This document shows positions 1 to 8,319 of a stretch of DNA of 37,358 nt, in pieces. How positions within the stretch are numbered: position 1 is the stretch's first letter; every line of letters begins with the position of its first letter. The stretch is from contig JADGOY010000016.1 of the NCBI GenBank assembly GCA_017882715.1, positions 1 to 37,358 of the forward strand, read 5' to 3'. Position numbers and translations under genes: made by a program. The notes under the pieces are model-generated. The model was not told where the DNA came from, did no database searches, and saw nothing but the letters and a program-made list of their open reading frames with translations. This DNA is from Nakamurella sp. (GTDB lineage Bacteria; Actinomycetota; Actinomycetes; Mycobacteriales; Nakamurellaceae).

Positions 1-456
1 GAGCATCTTGGTGTTCTGGCTGAGCACCTCGGCGGTGAAGCGGCGGATGCCGCGCTCCTGGGCGGCCGCGGCCAGGTGCTCCAGCAGGATCGAACCGAGC
101 CCGCGGCTCTGCTGCGAATCCTCGACCAGGAAGGCGGCCTCGGCCTCGTCGGAGTCCCCGACGGGATAGCGGTGGTAGGTCCCGGCCGCGATGATCTCGC
201 CGCCCAGTACGGCGACCAACCCGACCCTGGAGTCGTAGTCGACATCGGTGAAGAACTCGATCTGCTGGTCGGAGACCGTACTGACCGTCGAGAAGTACCG
301 CAGGTACAGCGTGTTCGCGCTCGACCGGCCGTGCATGGCGCGGATGGCATCCGTATCGGCCGGACCCGAGGGCCGCAGGTGCGCGACACCGCCGTCGGCG
401 AGCAGTACGTCGGCCTCCCAATCGAGCGGGTACCCGGTGGTCGGTGCAACGGTCAC
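1..456 (-). CDS. GNAT-domain protein, N-terminal part (probable acetyltransferase/acyl-CoA ligase fusion), cut by window edge
   Basis: This is the 5' part of a minus-strand gene that leaves the window at base 1; 152 codons are visible. The start is GTG at 456-454, preceded by a purine-rich Shine-Dalgarno (GGGAAAGGGA). The N-terminus reads YPLDWEADVLLADGG then HLRP, followed by TLYLRYFSTVS, FTDVDYDSRVGLVAV and the acetyl-CoA loop region QSRGLGSILLEHL at about residues 115-127. In actinobacteria this arrangement (YP-x-WEADV, DGG, LRP, LRFF, DY-x-xR) is typical of the GNAT half of long proteins whose C-terminal half is an ADP-forming acyl-CoA synthetase, some of which acetylate lysines of metabolic enzymes. 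The ligase half would lie outside the window, so the fusion is inferred. A free-standing GNAT enzyme is the alternative. Confidence 0.8.
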   Translation of the reverse strand, partial: MTVAPTTGYPLDWEADVLLADGGVAHLRPSGPADTDAIRAMHGRSSANTLYLRYFSTVSTVSDQQIEFFTDVDYDSRVGLVAVLGGEIIAAGTYHRYPVGDSDEAEAAFLVEDSQQSRGLGSILLEHLAAAAQERGIRRFTAEVLSQNTKML

Positions 457-1064
457 GAGCGTCCCTTTCCCGGCTGTGGCCACGACCCGGTCAGCGGGCT
501 GTGATATCGGCGGTTGCTGCGAGTGTCCTGGATGGCGCGATCAACGGCCAGGTCTACCGTCCCCGTGCTGGTTCGGGTCCGCGTCCGGGCCGGACGCCGA
601 ACCGTGAACAACCGCCGCCGAAGAGCGCCCGAACATGGGTGGGAGCGTTGCGCGAGAGGATCGTCCCAGCGGTCCGAGGGGGGCGCAGCCGGCACCGACC
701 GAGCTGGGCGGCGGCGTCGTCCATCTCCGTCCGGGCGCGCCAAGCCGGCACCGACCGAGCTGGGCGGCGGCGTCCATCCGATGCTGGGCAACACGCCGGC
801 TCCTGCGTTGTCAGGTTTCACGATAAGTGCAGGGATTGATCGAATTTCTTGGCACGTCTTGGTCGAATTATGGCCGCACTGGGGTGTCGTACGGCCTCCA
901 GGAGGTGCTGAGGTGATGATCCCGGAACGTCACGCTGGGAACGAAGTGAGGTGCATCTGAGTTGGTGAAAAAGTCCGGTTGGGGCATCGGGACAAAGTCC
1001 GTTCTGCCACCATGCCACCAGGCCACCAGGGATCTTGGTTTCATCTCGGGGCCCGCCGTTGTGC
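457..1064. other. Gene-free stretch with a hairpin and a 31-bp direct repeat
   Basis: No convincing gene is seen. The stretch holds an inverted repeat at 570-603 (GGTTCGG/CCGAACC outer arms and GTCCG/CGGAC inner arms), a 31-bp direct repeat at 688-774, and AT-richer sequence around 830-960. Several overlapping open frames exist, but they have low-complexity Arg/Pro/Gly composition and no family resemblance. Confidence 0.5.
688..774. repeat. Two identical 31-bp direct repeats
   Basis: The same 31-base sequence, beginning GCCGGCACCGACCGAGC and ending GGCGGCGTC, occurs at 688-718 and 744-774, a period of 56 bp. The intervening 25 bp is unrelated. It lies upstream of the GNAT gene, outside any recognised gene. 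Confidence 0.85.
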
Positions 1065-1695
1065 TCAACGGTAGTCGATGCGATTTTGGCGGGCCTGGGT
1101 CAGTCCGTCCCGGCGTGCCTGACGGATCGCCTCACCGCGACCGCCTGTTCGGCACCGGGCGGGACATGTCCGATCGCCGCGTGGAGCCTGTACTGCAGCC
1201 GTGCCCGGTCCAGTTCGAGTTCGAGTTCGCCGGGGTCGCGGATCTTCTCCACGCGCGGCCGTCGCCTTTGACGTGTCCGAACAGATTTCCACGCCTGCTC
1301 GGTCGGCGTCGAAGGCCTGCCGAACTGTTGGGCGATCGCCAGGGCGGCCATGAACTCGCAGGTGGTGTCGGACCGCATCTTTGGGGCCGTTTGTCGCTGA
1401 CCGAGAGCAGCAAGGGGATCTGCCCGGCGGCGGTGAGCTCGGCCAGAGCGTCGTGGTCTCGGATTGCCAGCGCGCCTGCAACGCCGGGCTGGCACAGCTC
1501 TCGACCTGCTCGGCGACGTGTCCCGCAGCCGCTCCATCCCGGGCCCTGGCCGCCTCCATCGCCGCCTGCTCGCCGGATGTCCCGGCCGCCCCAACATCGG
1601 GGCGCCAATGCGCCCCGCTTGCCGACCCGGCGCACGTGCACCACCGACGAGCGATCCACCTCCCGCCGCTCGGCCGCCTCTAGCTGCTGGACCAT
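1065..1695 (-). pseudogene. Degraded IS3-like transposase (integrase core)
   Basis: Pieces of an IS3-type rve/DDE transposase can be followed through at least four frame changes on the minus strand. In order they are: DHDALAELTAAGQIPLLLSV then SDKRPQ (where SDNGPQ with a catalytic Asp is expected), MRSDTTCEFMAALAIAQQFG, RPSTPTEQAW, LFGHVKG, VEKIRDPGELELELDRARLQ, RLHAAIGHVPP, and finally GRGEAIRQARRDGL near 1100. The order and spacing match the C-terminal half of IS3-family OrfB proteins. The stretch near 1600-1695 (VDRSSVVHVRRVGKRGAL) resembles the helix-turn-helix of the first transposase frame. No intact frame remains, so it is a fossil. No terminal inverted repeats were identified. Confidence 0.65.
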
Positions 1696-1809
1696 TGTTC
1701 GTGCTGGTCGAACGGTATTCCCACGATGTGCCGCGTGGGGAAGCCGTCACCATTCGTCGAGTGGCGGCCGGGCACGCCAAGCATGGGCACGGCGGTCCAA
1801 GGGACACTG

Positions 1810-2370
1810 ATGGAGGTGCGGCCGATCGCGACGATATGCCTCCTCGGCCGGTTCGACCTCCGCCTCGGCGGCGACTTGGTGCCACCACTGGAATCCGTGC
1901 GCACCGAATCGCTGCTCGCCTTGCTGCTGCACCGTGATGCGCCGACACCCCGGCAGCGGATGGCACTGCTGAGGCCGGACTCGACGACGGCTCCGGCAAG
2001 GACGAATCTGCGGCACCTGCTGCACGACCTGCGCCGGCGCCTGCCGACGCCGACCGGGACCTGGAGATCACTCCAAGCACGCTTCGCTGGCGCGCCGAAG
2101 CCCCATGCTGGGTCGACGTCTCCGCCTTTGAGACCCTGCTGAACCCGGGACGCACCGAACCCACTGTCGGCGCCGACGGGACGAACGATACGGACGACCG
2201 GCGGACGGCGTTGACCAAAGCCGTCGAGATCCAATTGGGCGACCTGCTCGAAGCGTGCTATGACGACTGGGTTCTCGCGGCGACCGCAAACGTCTGCGCC
2301 ACCGATACCTGGAGGCGCTCGCCGAACTGGCGGGGTTGTTCGAAGTGCCGATCCAGCGTCATCCGCGCGC
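1810..2370 (+). pseudogene. Frameshifted, truncated SARP/BTAD-type transcriptional regulator
   Basis: From ATG 1810 the frame reads CLLGRFDLRLGGDLVPPLES, ESLLALLLHRDAPTPRQRMA and ARTNLRHLLHDLRRRLP. This is the N-terminal winged-helix DNA-binding domain of SARP-like regulators. Around 2045 the reading continues one frame over (DLEITPSTLRWRAEAPCWVD, then VEIQLGDLLEACYDDWVLA), the start of the BTAD domain. Around 2275 it shifts again (RDRKRLRHRYLEALAELAGL) and stops at about 2370. The nucleotide-binding and TPR regions expected after the BTAD domain are missing. It is a dead 5' fragment and probably has no function. It is followed directly by palindromic element A. Confidence 0.7.
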
Positions 2371-2445
2371 ATGAAGATGTTGACTCGCGTCACACCAGTC
2401 CCACAAGAGCCAGGTTGACGCGCGCCTGGGAAGTTGATCCGCGCC
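2361..2445 (+). repeat. Dispersed palindromic element, copy A
   Basis: It shares the segments GCGCGCATGAA, GTTGACTCG, CCAGTCCCA and GGGAAGTTGATCCGCGCC, in the same order, with the reverse complement of copy B at 9193-9270. It also shares the right arm with copy C at 18305-18393. The left arm is degraded here. It overlaps the end of the SARP remnant. Confidence 0.65.
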
Positions 2446-2540
2446 GGAAAAGCGGACGGAGCGGCGTGGCGCACCGACGAGCTCGACAAGCTCCGCCCCG
2501 ATGCGGCGGCGGCCACCCGGGATGGGGGAACCTTGTTCGC

Positions 2541-3818
2541 ATGCAATTGGCGGACCTTCCTTCCGATTCCAGTGACGCACCCGTCGCCTGGCTGGCCCTG
2601 ACGCTCGTCGTCGCCTGCCTCGTCGCGCTGGTGACCGCCGTGCTCATCGGCGTGATCCTTCGCCGGCTCGCCAGGCGGTGGCCGGTCGCGGTCGAGGCAT
2701 CCAGCCGCGGGCGGATCCCGTTCCGGCTCCTGCTGGTGCTCATCGCGATCCGTCAGGTGATCGCCTCGACCACGGTGCTCGGCGGCTGGCAGGAACCCCT
2801 CGTCACCATCGCGCAACTGGCGATCCTGGCCGTCTGCGGCTGGTTGCTGGCCGTGCTGGCCTTCGTGCTGGAAGACCTGACACTGGCCAGGTTCCGGATC
2901 GACGTGGCCGACAACCGCAAGGCCCGACGGGTTCGCACCCAGGTCACTCTGCTACGCCGGCTCACGGTTGCGGCGATCGTCACGCTCGTCATCGCGTCGA
3001 TGCTGCTGACCCTGCCCGGCGCCCGGGAAGCGGGCGCGACCATCCTGGCCTCCGCCGGTGTCATCGGCATCGTCGCCGGTCTGGCCGCGCAGTCGTCGTT
3101 GTCCAACCTGTTCGCCGGCCTGCAGTTGGCGTTCACCGACGCGATCCGGGTCGACGACGTCGTCGTGGTGGAAAGCGAATGGGGCCGGATCGAGGAGATC
3201 ACCCTGACGTATGTGGTCGTCCACATCTGGGACGACCGGCGGCTGATCATGCCCTCCACCTATTTCACCACCACCCCGTTCCAGAACTGGACCCGGAAGG
3301 AGTCCGCAGTCCTGGGCGCCGTGGAACTGGACGTCGACTGGCGGGTACCCCTCGACGAGCTGCGCACCGAGCTCGACCGGACGCTGCAGGCATCCGCGAT
3401 CTGGGATGAACGGGTCGGGATCCTCCAGGTCACCGACGCGGTGGGCAGCGTGGTCCGAATCCGGGTGCTGGTCTCGGGCATCGACGGGCCGACCGTTTTC
3501 GACCTGCGCTGCGAGGTCCGGGAGGCGCTGGTCGGCTACCTGCAACGCGAACATCCCGAATCACTCCCCCGGATCCGGGTGGAGAGCCTGGAGTCCGTCC
3601 CGCAAGCGCTGGCCACCGGGGATGGGAGGCCGGGAGACGACACCCTACCGATGTCGCGGCCGCGCGGCACCGCGTCGCCCGCCGAGACCGAGTCCGAATC
3701 GACCCACACGCAGGGCCTGTTCACCGGCAGCCAAGAGGCGATCCAGCGGGCCCGCGAGTTCACCGGTTCCAGCGCGGCCGAACCCGCGGATCCGCACGGG
3801 CGCGTCCACCGGTCGTGA
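2541..3818 (+). CDS. MscS-family mechanosensitive ion channel
   Basis: A 425-residue integral membrane protein of the small-conductance mechanosensitive channel family, which gates in response to membrane tension and protects against hypo-osmotic shock. Hydrophobic segments are at about 15-41, 60-80, 88-110 and 142-160. The Gly/Ala-rich pore helix (GATILASAGVIGIVAGLAAQ) is at 165-184, followed by SSLSNLFAGLQLAFTD and the beta domain (VVVVESEWGRIEEITL, MPSTYFTTTPFQNW). The C-terminal tail from about residue 355 is polar and probably disordered. The frame is open back to 2211, but that part reads through the SARP remnant. ATG 2541, with GGGGAA about 10 bp upstream and directly before the first membrane segment, is the credible start. 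It is the only intact gene between two patches of decayed regulators. Confidence 0.9.
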   Translation: MQLADLPSDSSDAPVAWLALTLVVACLVALVTAVLIGVILRRLARRWPVAVEASSRGRIPFRLLLVLIAIRQVIASTTVLGGWQEPLVTIAQLAILAVCGWLLAVLAFVLEDLTLARFRIDVADNRKARRVRTQVTLLRRLTVAAIVTLVIASMLLTLPGAREAGATILASAGVIGIVAGLAAQSSLSNLFAGLQLAFTDAIRVDDVVVVESEWGRIEEITLTYVVVHIWDDRRLIMPSTYFTTTPFQNWTRKESAVLGAVELDVDWRVPLDELRTELDRTLQASAIWDERVGILQVTDAVGSVVRIRVLVSGIDGPTVFDLRCEVREALVGYLQREHPESLPRIRVESLESVPQALATGDGRPGDDTLPMSRPRGTASPAETESESTHTQGLFTGSQEAIQRAREFTGSSAAEPADPHGRVHRS

Positions 3819-3860
3819 TGTGCAGCAGGCGGAGCGTCGTCCCGTGTGCATGGCAACCTT

Positions 3861-4870
3861 CTACAGTGCCTTGGATACACCGGGCCAGGTCATCGTTCCC
3901 AGCCGGTCGACCAGTTGGTCCGCATCGCCGGCAAGGGTCGCCGCGCGCAGATAGTTGGCCCACGAGGGCAGGGGTCCGAGTGCGTCACCCGTCGCAGTGG
4001 CGGCCAACCCGTCGGTGAATGCTTCCGTGACAGGCATTGTCGCGGATAGGCATTCTCGCGGATAGGCATTCTCGCGCCCACTTGACCGCGCCGGTCCGCA
4101 GGATGCGATCCATCAGGTCTCTGCACCGGCCTTGACGAATGCCGGCTCGCCCAGCGCCTCGGTGACGGGCAGCCCGTAGCGCGTCTGCCAACGGTTGCAT
4201 CCCTGGCCAGAAAAGCGCTCCCACGACTTGCCGCGCCGCACTGGATGCACCGATCAGCCGAGCGGAAACCTCTGGTGCGCCGAGACCAGAGCGAGCGCAG
4301 ACCCCGAAGGCCGTAGGCCGAGCCTTCCAGGTCCAGCGCTCTGACGTTCAGGAATGCGGCGGCACTGTAACGGCTTCGGGCGGTTGACACATCTCCCATC
4401 CGCGACGGCGTCGAGCCCGAGTATGTCGAGGACCTGAGTTCGAAGCTGATCGTTGTCGACCGCATTCGCTGCTCGCGCTTCCAGATGCATGGACTCCGCC
4501 GCGATGGCGTCGCCGCTGAGCAGGACGATTTGTCCGCGATGCGAGTGGATAGCGTCAACGACAAACCCAACGGTTGTCCAACTGCGGAAAGATCACCGCA
4601 GCCTGATCCAACAACTGGCCGGCCTCGAGAAAGTTGTCATGCGTGCTGATCCAGCCCAGTCCGAGGAATGCGTAACCCGCCAGCCATAGCTCGTCGAGAT
4701 TCTCGGCCGTGTCAAGCAGGCTGCGCCGCAACGGTTCTGCCTCGACGGTCGAACCGATCATGATCAGCGGCATGCCTCGTGCGCATAGCAGCAGAGCGGC
4801 CGCCTCCGGTGTCAGCTGGGCAGCGAACGGCAGCCGGGCGATTCGCTCCGCGAAGGCGCTGGTCGACGGG
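3861..4870 (-). pseudogene. Decayed ATPase/TPR-type transcriptional regulator (C-terminal part)
   Basis: Coding-like pieces in changing minus-strand frames form the helical-repeat C-terminus of a large LuxR- or AfsR-type regulator. In order they are FAERIARLPFAAQLTPEAAA, LLLCARGMPLIMIGSTVEAE, LWLAGYAFLGLGWIS (4560-4860), MHLEARAANAVDNDQLRTQV (near 4430-4490), AAFLNVRALDLEGSAYGLR (near 4300-4350), FWPGMQPLADALRA (near 4200) and LPSWANYLRAATLAGDADQL, ending at TAG 3863-3861. Frames change at least four times, and a 16-bp tandem repeat interrupts it at 4031-4078. The NTP-binding and DNA-binding parts are absent. Family assignment rests on the pattern of Leu/Ala-rich helical repeats and is moderate. 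Confidence 0.5.
4031..4078. repeat. 16-bp tandem repeat, three units
   Basis: The unit TAGGCATTCTCGCGGA occurs three times end to end, at 4031-4046 (two mismatches), 4047-4062 (exact) and 4063-4078 (two end mismatches). It lies inside the decayed regulator and disrupts its frame. Confidence 0.85.
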
Positions 4871-4911
4871 AGCAGCCCGCTGGTGCGGCGAGTTCGGCCT
4901 CGCGGCGGCGG

Positions 4912-5098
4912 TGCGCGTCGAGCTGATCGCGTACACCCAGTGCCACCCCTTGGCCCGCTCCAGCGTGTCGATGTCGGCGGGCGGCAGCCCCGCTGTGCGC
5001 GCCTCGACGACCGGCCGCTCGAATTCGACCGGGGCGGCGTCCCGGGCCAGTAGATCGAGCAGGTGACAGACCCCGTCCGCCATGCCCATGGGCGCCAT
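4912..5098 (-). pseudogene. N-terminal remnant of a GAF/PucR-type regulator
   Basis: From ATG 5098-5096 the frame reads MAPMGMADGVCHLLDLLARD, then FERPVVEARTAGLP and DIDTLERAKG. After a frame change it continues HRRREAELAA. This resembles the short helical N-terminus of actinobacterial regulators that continue with a GAF domain and a PucR-type helix-turn-helix. Those domains are absent, because the sequence runs directly into the neighbouring TPR-regulator remnant. It looks like a deletion junction between two unrelated dead genes. Confidence 0.45.
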
Positions 5099-5138
5099 GG
5101 TGCCACCGGTGTCGGCCGCCGCTCCCGCGGCGATCAGC

Positions 5139-5219
5139 GCCGTGGCGTTCGTCAGTTGAACCGTGCCGGCGGTCAGCCGAGCCGTGGCGTTCGTCAGCCG
5201 AGCCGTGCCGGCGGTCAGC
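5139..5219. repeat. 21-bp tandem repeat, four units, over the bdhA stop codon
   Basis: Four degenerate 21-bp units alternate between GCCGTGGCGTTCGTCAGCCG and GCCGTGCCGGCGGTCAGC types, so the pattern is two 42-bp units at 5139-5180 and 5181-5219. The last unit overlaps the stop codon of the adjacent dehydrogenase gene (5217-5215). In the minus frame past the stop it would read LTAGTARLTNATA twice. Confidence 0.8.
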
Positions 5220-5997
5220 GGGCGCCCCAGCCGCCATCGAGCACCAGGTCCGATCCGGTGATCGAATCGCTGCCGGGAGAGCACAGGTACAGAGCGGCCA
5301 CGGCGATCTCGTCGGGATCGATCAACCGTTTCACCGGTGACGACGCGAGAATCACCTTGCTGAGTACCTCGTCCTGCGACAATCCATGCGCCGCAGCCTG
5401 ATCGGCGATCTGCGCCTCGACCAACGGGGTCCGCACGTACCCGGGGTTGATGCAATTGCTGGTGACGCCACGCTCGGCGCCTTCCAGAGCGATCACCTTG
5501 GACAGCCCCTCCAGCCCGTGCTTGGCCGTCACGTAGGCGACCTTGAACGGACTCGCCCGGCGACCGTGCGCGGAGGAGACGTGCACGATCCGCCCCCAGC
5601 CGCGCTCGTACATCCCGGGCAGCACGGCCCTGGACAGCACGAACGGAGCGGTCAGCATGATCCGCAGGATCGTCTCGAAATCGGCGATCGGGAAATCCTC
5701 CAACCGTTCGACATGTTGGATACCGGCGTTGTTGACCAGGATGTCGACGGTGCCGGCGACCCCCTCGATGGCGCCAGGCAGGGTGTCGATGTCGGACAGG
5801 TCGACCACCAGCGGCGTCGCGCCGATCTGCTCGGCGAGCGCATGCAGCGCGCCGGCGTTCCTGTCCACCGCGATGACGGTCGCGCCGTCGGCAGCGAACC
5901 GGGTTGCGATGGCGCGGCCGATGCCGCTTGCGGCGCCCGTGACCAGGGCGGTGCGGCCGGCAATCGGTCGGCTCTGCTGCTCGGACAGCGTCGTCAT
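5215..5997 (-). CDS. bdhA: 3-hydroxybutyrate dehydrogenase (SDR family)
   Basis: A 260-residue classical short-chain dehydrogenase, predicted to interconvert D-3-hydroxybutyrate and acetoacetate with NAD in the cytosol. It has the cofactor motif TGAASGIG (about 18-25), NNAG within VDILVNNAGIQHV, the catalytic Ser in VSSAHG and the YxxxK pair in AYVTAKHG. The loops NNAGIQHV, GYVRTPLVEAQI and the C-terminus VLDGGW are characteristic of 3-hydroxybutyrate dehydrogenases rather than SDRs in general. ATG 5997-5995 (MTTLSEQQ) gives the family's normal length; the frame is open further upstream, but that part has no SDR similarity. The Shine-Dalgarno is weak. It is divergent from the hydrolase-LuxR gene. 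Substrate choice is inferred from family similarity. Confidence 0.82.
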   Translation of the reverse strand: MTTLSEQQSRPIAGRTALVTGAASGIGRAIATRFAADGATVIAVDRNAGALHALAEQIGATPLVVDLSDIDTLPGAIEGVAGTVDILVNNAGIQHVERLEDFPIADFETILRIMLTAPFVLSRAVLPGMYERGWGRIVHVSSAHGRRASPFKVAYVTAKHGLEGLSKVIALEGAERGVTSNCINPGYVRTPLVEAQIADQAAAHGLSQDEVLSKVILASSPVKRLIDPDEIAVAALYLCSPGSDSITGSDLVLDGGWGAR

Positions 5998-6125
5998 ACC
6001 GCGAGCGTAGGCCGACCCGTGAGTGGACCACCATGGCTCGGGTTCACACCGCCACCGAGCGGAAAGGTCCGGGCGGCACATCATCGAGGGCATCGCACGT
6101 GTCGTGCCTGCGGCGGCGGGAGTTC

Positions 6126-6173
6126 ATCCGCGCGGATAAGCCCGAACGGATCGGGCCTGCGGTGGACTAGCGT
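6126..6173 (+). promoter_or_regulatory. Putative leaderless promoter and operator-like inverted repeats before the hydrolase-LuxR gene
   Basis: A perfect 12-bp palindrome ATCCGCGCGGAT lies at 6126-6137, and an inverted repeat GCCCGA-N5-TCGGGC at 6140-6156. The hexamer TAGCGT at 6168-6173 fits the actinobacterial -10 pattern TANNNT and ends 7 bp before the ATG, with no Shine-Dalgarno between. This suggests a leaderless transcript whose -35 region is covered by the inverted repeat. The function is inferred. Confidence 0.35.
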
Positions 6174-6180
6174 CTCAGCC

Positions 6181-7335
6181 ATGGGGCGCCAGATGCCTGT
6201 CCAAACCATCCGCTTCTGCCGTTCGGCCGACGGCGTGCGGGTCGCCTTCGCGCGCCTGGGGCAGGGTCCGCCGCTGGTCATCTCCACCTGCTGGCTCAGC
6301 CACCTGGAATACGACCTGGAGAGCCCCGTCTGGCGGCACTGGGTCGAGGGAATGGCCGGGATCGCCACGACCATCCGGTACGACGAGCGAGGCTTCGGGT
6401 TGTCGGACTGGCAGGTACCGGACTTCTTCTTCGAATCGCGGATCAACGACCTGGAGGCGGTGATCGAGGCGTCCGGCCTCGATCGGTTCGCGTTGCTCGG
6501 GATGTCGCAGGGCGGCCCGGTGGCGATCGCCTATGCGCTGCGCCACCCGGAACGGGTGACCCGGCTCATCCTGCACGGCAGTTACACGGCGTATGTCGGC
6601 CCCACGCTGGAGTCCGCGGAGCTCGAGGAAGCCTTCACCCGGATGATCGAGGTCGGATGGGCCCGCCCCGAAGGACGGTTCCGGCGGGTGTTCACCGACA
6701 TGCTGATGCCGGGTGCGACGCCCGAGCAGATGACCTGGGTGGACGGCCTCATGCGCATGTCGACCTCGACCGCGAACGCGGTGACCTTCCGTCAGCAACG
6801 CCGCGATGTCGACGTGGGGGACCTGCTCCCGCAGCTCGACCTGCCCACCCTGGTGCTGCACGCCAGGGGTGATCAGATGAACGATTTCTCCGAGGGCCGG
6901 CGGTTGGCCGCGGAGATCCCCGGCGCGAGACTGGTGACTCTCGAGTCCGACAACCATGTGCTGCTGGCGGATGAGCCGGCGTGGCCGGTGTTCCTCGCCG
7001 AGGTCGATGCTTTCCTCGAACCCGACCGGGAGACCGCTCGGCAAGAGCCGTCCCACACGGGAAACGGTGGGAACGTCGGACCTTCCGCGGCTGCGCTGGA
7101 CACGCTGACCGCGCGGGAAAGGGAAGTGCTGCAACTTGTCGCCGCCGGCCAGGACAACCGCGACATCGCCGCGACGTTGACGCTGAGCGTCCGCACCGTG
7201 GAACGTCACCTGCAGACCGTTTACCGCAAACTGGATCTCGCCGGATCGGCGCAACGCACCGCCGCCGCGGCGATGCTGCTCGCGGCCGACGGCTACGCGT
7301 CCACCGCCTCCGCGGACACCCTTGGCCGACGCTGA
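6181..7335 (+). CDS. Alpha/beta-hydrolase fused to a C-terminal LuxR-type DNA-binding domain
   Basis: A 384-residue two-domain protein. Residues 8-280 form an alpha/beta-hydrolase with nucleophile elbow GMSQGG (Ser109), candidate acid Asp231 (ARGD) and His259 (SDNH), so the triad looks complete. Residues about 303-365 form a LuxR/GerE helix-turn-helix (TAREREVLQLVAAGQDNRDI, then VRTVERHLQTVYRKL). Such fusions are predicted one-component regulators in which the hydrolase fold binds or turns over a small ligand; no ligand is known here. ATG 6181 is chosen because the hydrolase fold begins within about 10 residues; the open frame upstream to 5386 is antisense to bdhA. There is no Shine-Dalgarno, consistent with a leaderless message. 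The methyltransferase gene follows after 107 bp on the same strand and may be a target or partner. Confidence 0.85.
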   Translation: MGRQMPVQTIRFCRSADGVRVAFARLGQGPPLVISTCWLSHLEYDLESPVWRHWVEGMAGIATTIRYDERGFGLSDWQVPDFFFESRINDLEAVIEASGLDRFALLGMSQGGPVAIAYALRHPERVTRLILHGSYTAYVGPTLESAELEEAFTRMIEVGWARPEGRFRRVFTDMLMPGATPEQMTWVDGLMRMSTSTANAVTFRQQRRDVDVGDLLPQLDLPTLVLHARGDQMNDFSEGRRLAAEIPGARLVTLESDNHVLLADEPAWPVFLAEVDAFLEPDRETARQEPSHTGNGGNVGPSAAALDTLTAREREVLQLVAAGQDNRDIAATLTLSVRTVERHLQTVYRKLDLAGSAQRTAAAAMLLAADGYASTASADTLGRR

Positions 7336-7442
7336 CTTACGCGTCGGCGCGCTGTCGCCGTACAGCCCGAGTTTCCTATCGTCGAGGTCATCAACGACCC
7401 GATACCGGAGAACCACCGCCGGCAGGAGACAAGGACACTCGC

Positions 7443-8279
7443 ATGACGACAACGATCGGGGCGGTCGACACCGACCGGCTCCTCAAGGCCAAGCACCGCG
7501 CGATGTGGGCGCTGGGCAACTACCCCGAACTGGCCACCGATCTGATCTCCGGCCTCGGCCCCGCGCTGGTCAACGCCTGCAAGGTGCGCCGCGGTGATCG
7601 GGTGTTGGACGTCGCGGCCGGGTCGGGCAATGCCGCAATTCCCGCGGCCCTGATCGGCGCCTCCGTCGTCGCTTCCGACCTGACACCGGAACTGTTCGAG
7701 TCGGGCCGATCCCAGGCCGCGGCTCGCGGCGCGGAGCTGGAGTGGGTGAGCGCCGACGCGGAGTCGATGCCCTTCCCCGACAGCGATTTCGACATCGTGA
7801 TGTCCTGCGTCGGTGTCATGTTCGCCCCGCACCACCAGAGCGCCGCCGACGAGTTGATCCGGGTCTGCCGGACTGGCGGGACCATCGGCCTGCTGAGCTG
7901 GACACCGGGAGGCTTCGTCGGGCAGCTCTTCGCGACGATGACGCCGTACGCCCCGCCGCCCCCTCCCGGGGCGCAGCCGCCGCCGCTGTGGGGCAGCGAG
8001 GATCACGTGCGAGAGCTGCTCGGTGATCGGGTGACCGACATCGCGGCCCGGACCGGGACCGTCACCATCGACCATTTTTCCGCGCCTGCGGACTTCCGTG
8101 AGTACTTCAAGTCCCATTACGGGCCGACCATCGCGGTGTATCGGGCGATCGCCGGGGATCCCGAGCGGGTCGCCGACCTGGACCGGGATCTCGACGCATT
8201 GGTGACGCGAGTCCAGCGCGCCCCCGGCACCGCCGTGATGGATTGGGAGTACCTGCTGTTGACCTGCACGAAGGTGTGA
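7443..8279 (+). CDS. Class I SAM-dependent methyltransferase
   Basis: A 278-residue Rossmann-fold methyltransferase. Motif I is RVLDVAAGSGNAA at about 53-65, followed by the acidic post-motif VVASDLTPEL, ADAESMPFPDSDFDIVMSC and the motif III-like RTGGTIGLLSWTPGG. This is the UbiE/Methyltransf_11 type, which methylates small molecules; the substrate cannot be told. A proline stretch (PPPPPGAQPPP) sits near residue 175, where many relatives have a lid loop. ATG 7443 has AAGGA about 8 bp upstream. It follows the hydrolase-LuxR gene on the same strand, so co-regulation is plausible. Confidence 0.82.
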   Translation: MTTTIGAVDTDRLLKAKHRAMWALGNYPELATDLISGLGPALVNACKVRRGDRVLDVAAGSGNAAIPAALIGASVVASDLTPELFESGRSQAAARGAELEWVSADAESMPFPDSDFDIVMSCVGVMFAPHHQSAADELIRVCRTGGTIGLLSWTPGGFVGQLFATMTPYAPPPPPGAQPPPLWGSEDHVRELLGDRVTDIAARTGTVTIDHFSAPADFREYFKSHYGPTIAVYRAIAGDPERVADLDRDLDALVTRVQRAPGTAVMDWEYLLLTCTKV

Positions 8280-8319
8280 CACAGTCACCCGCGCAGGAGG
8301 ATTCGTCGAAACGGTGGCG

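Noticed and set aside
2211-2540. N-terminal extension of the MscS protein to 2211
   Set aside because: This part reads through BTAD-type SARP remnant and the palindromic element, and the Shine-Dalgarno and first membrane helix support ATG 2541.
5386-6180. Upstream extension of the hydrolase-LuxR protein
   Set aside because: The extension is antisense to bdhA and has no domain; the hydrolase fold starts just after ATG 6181.
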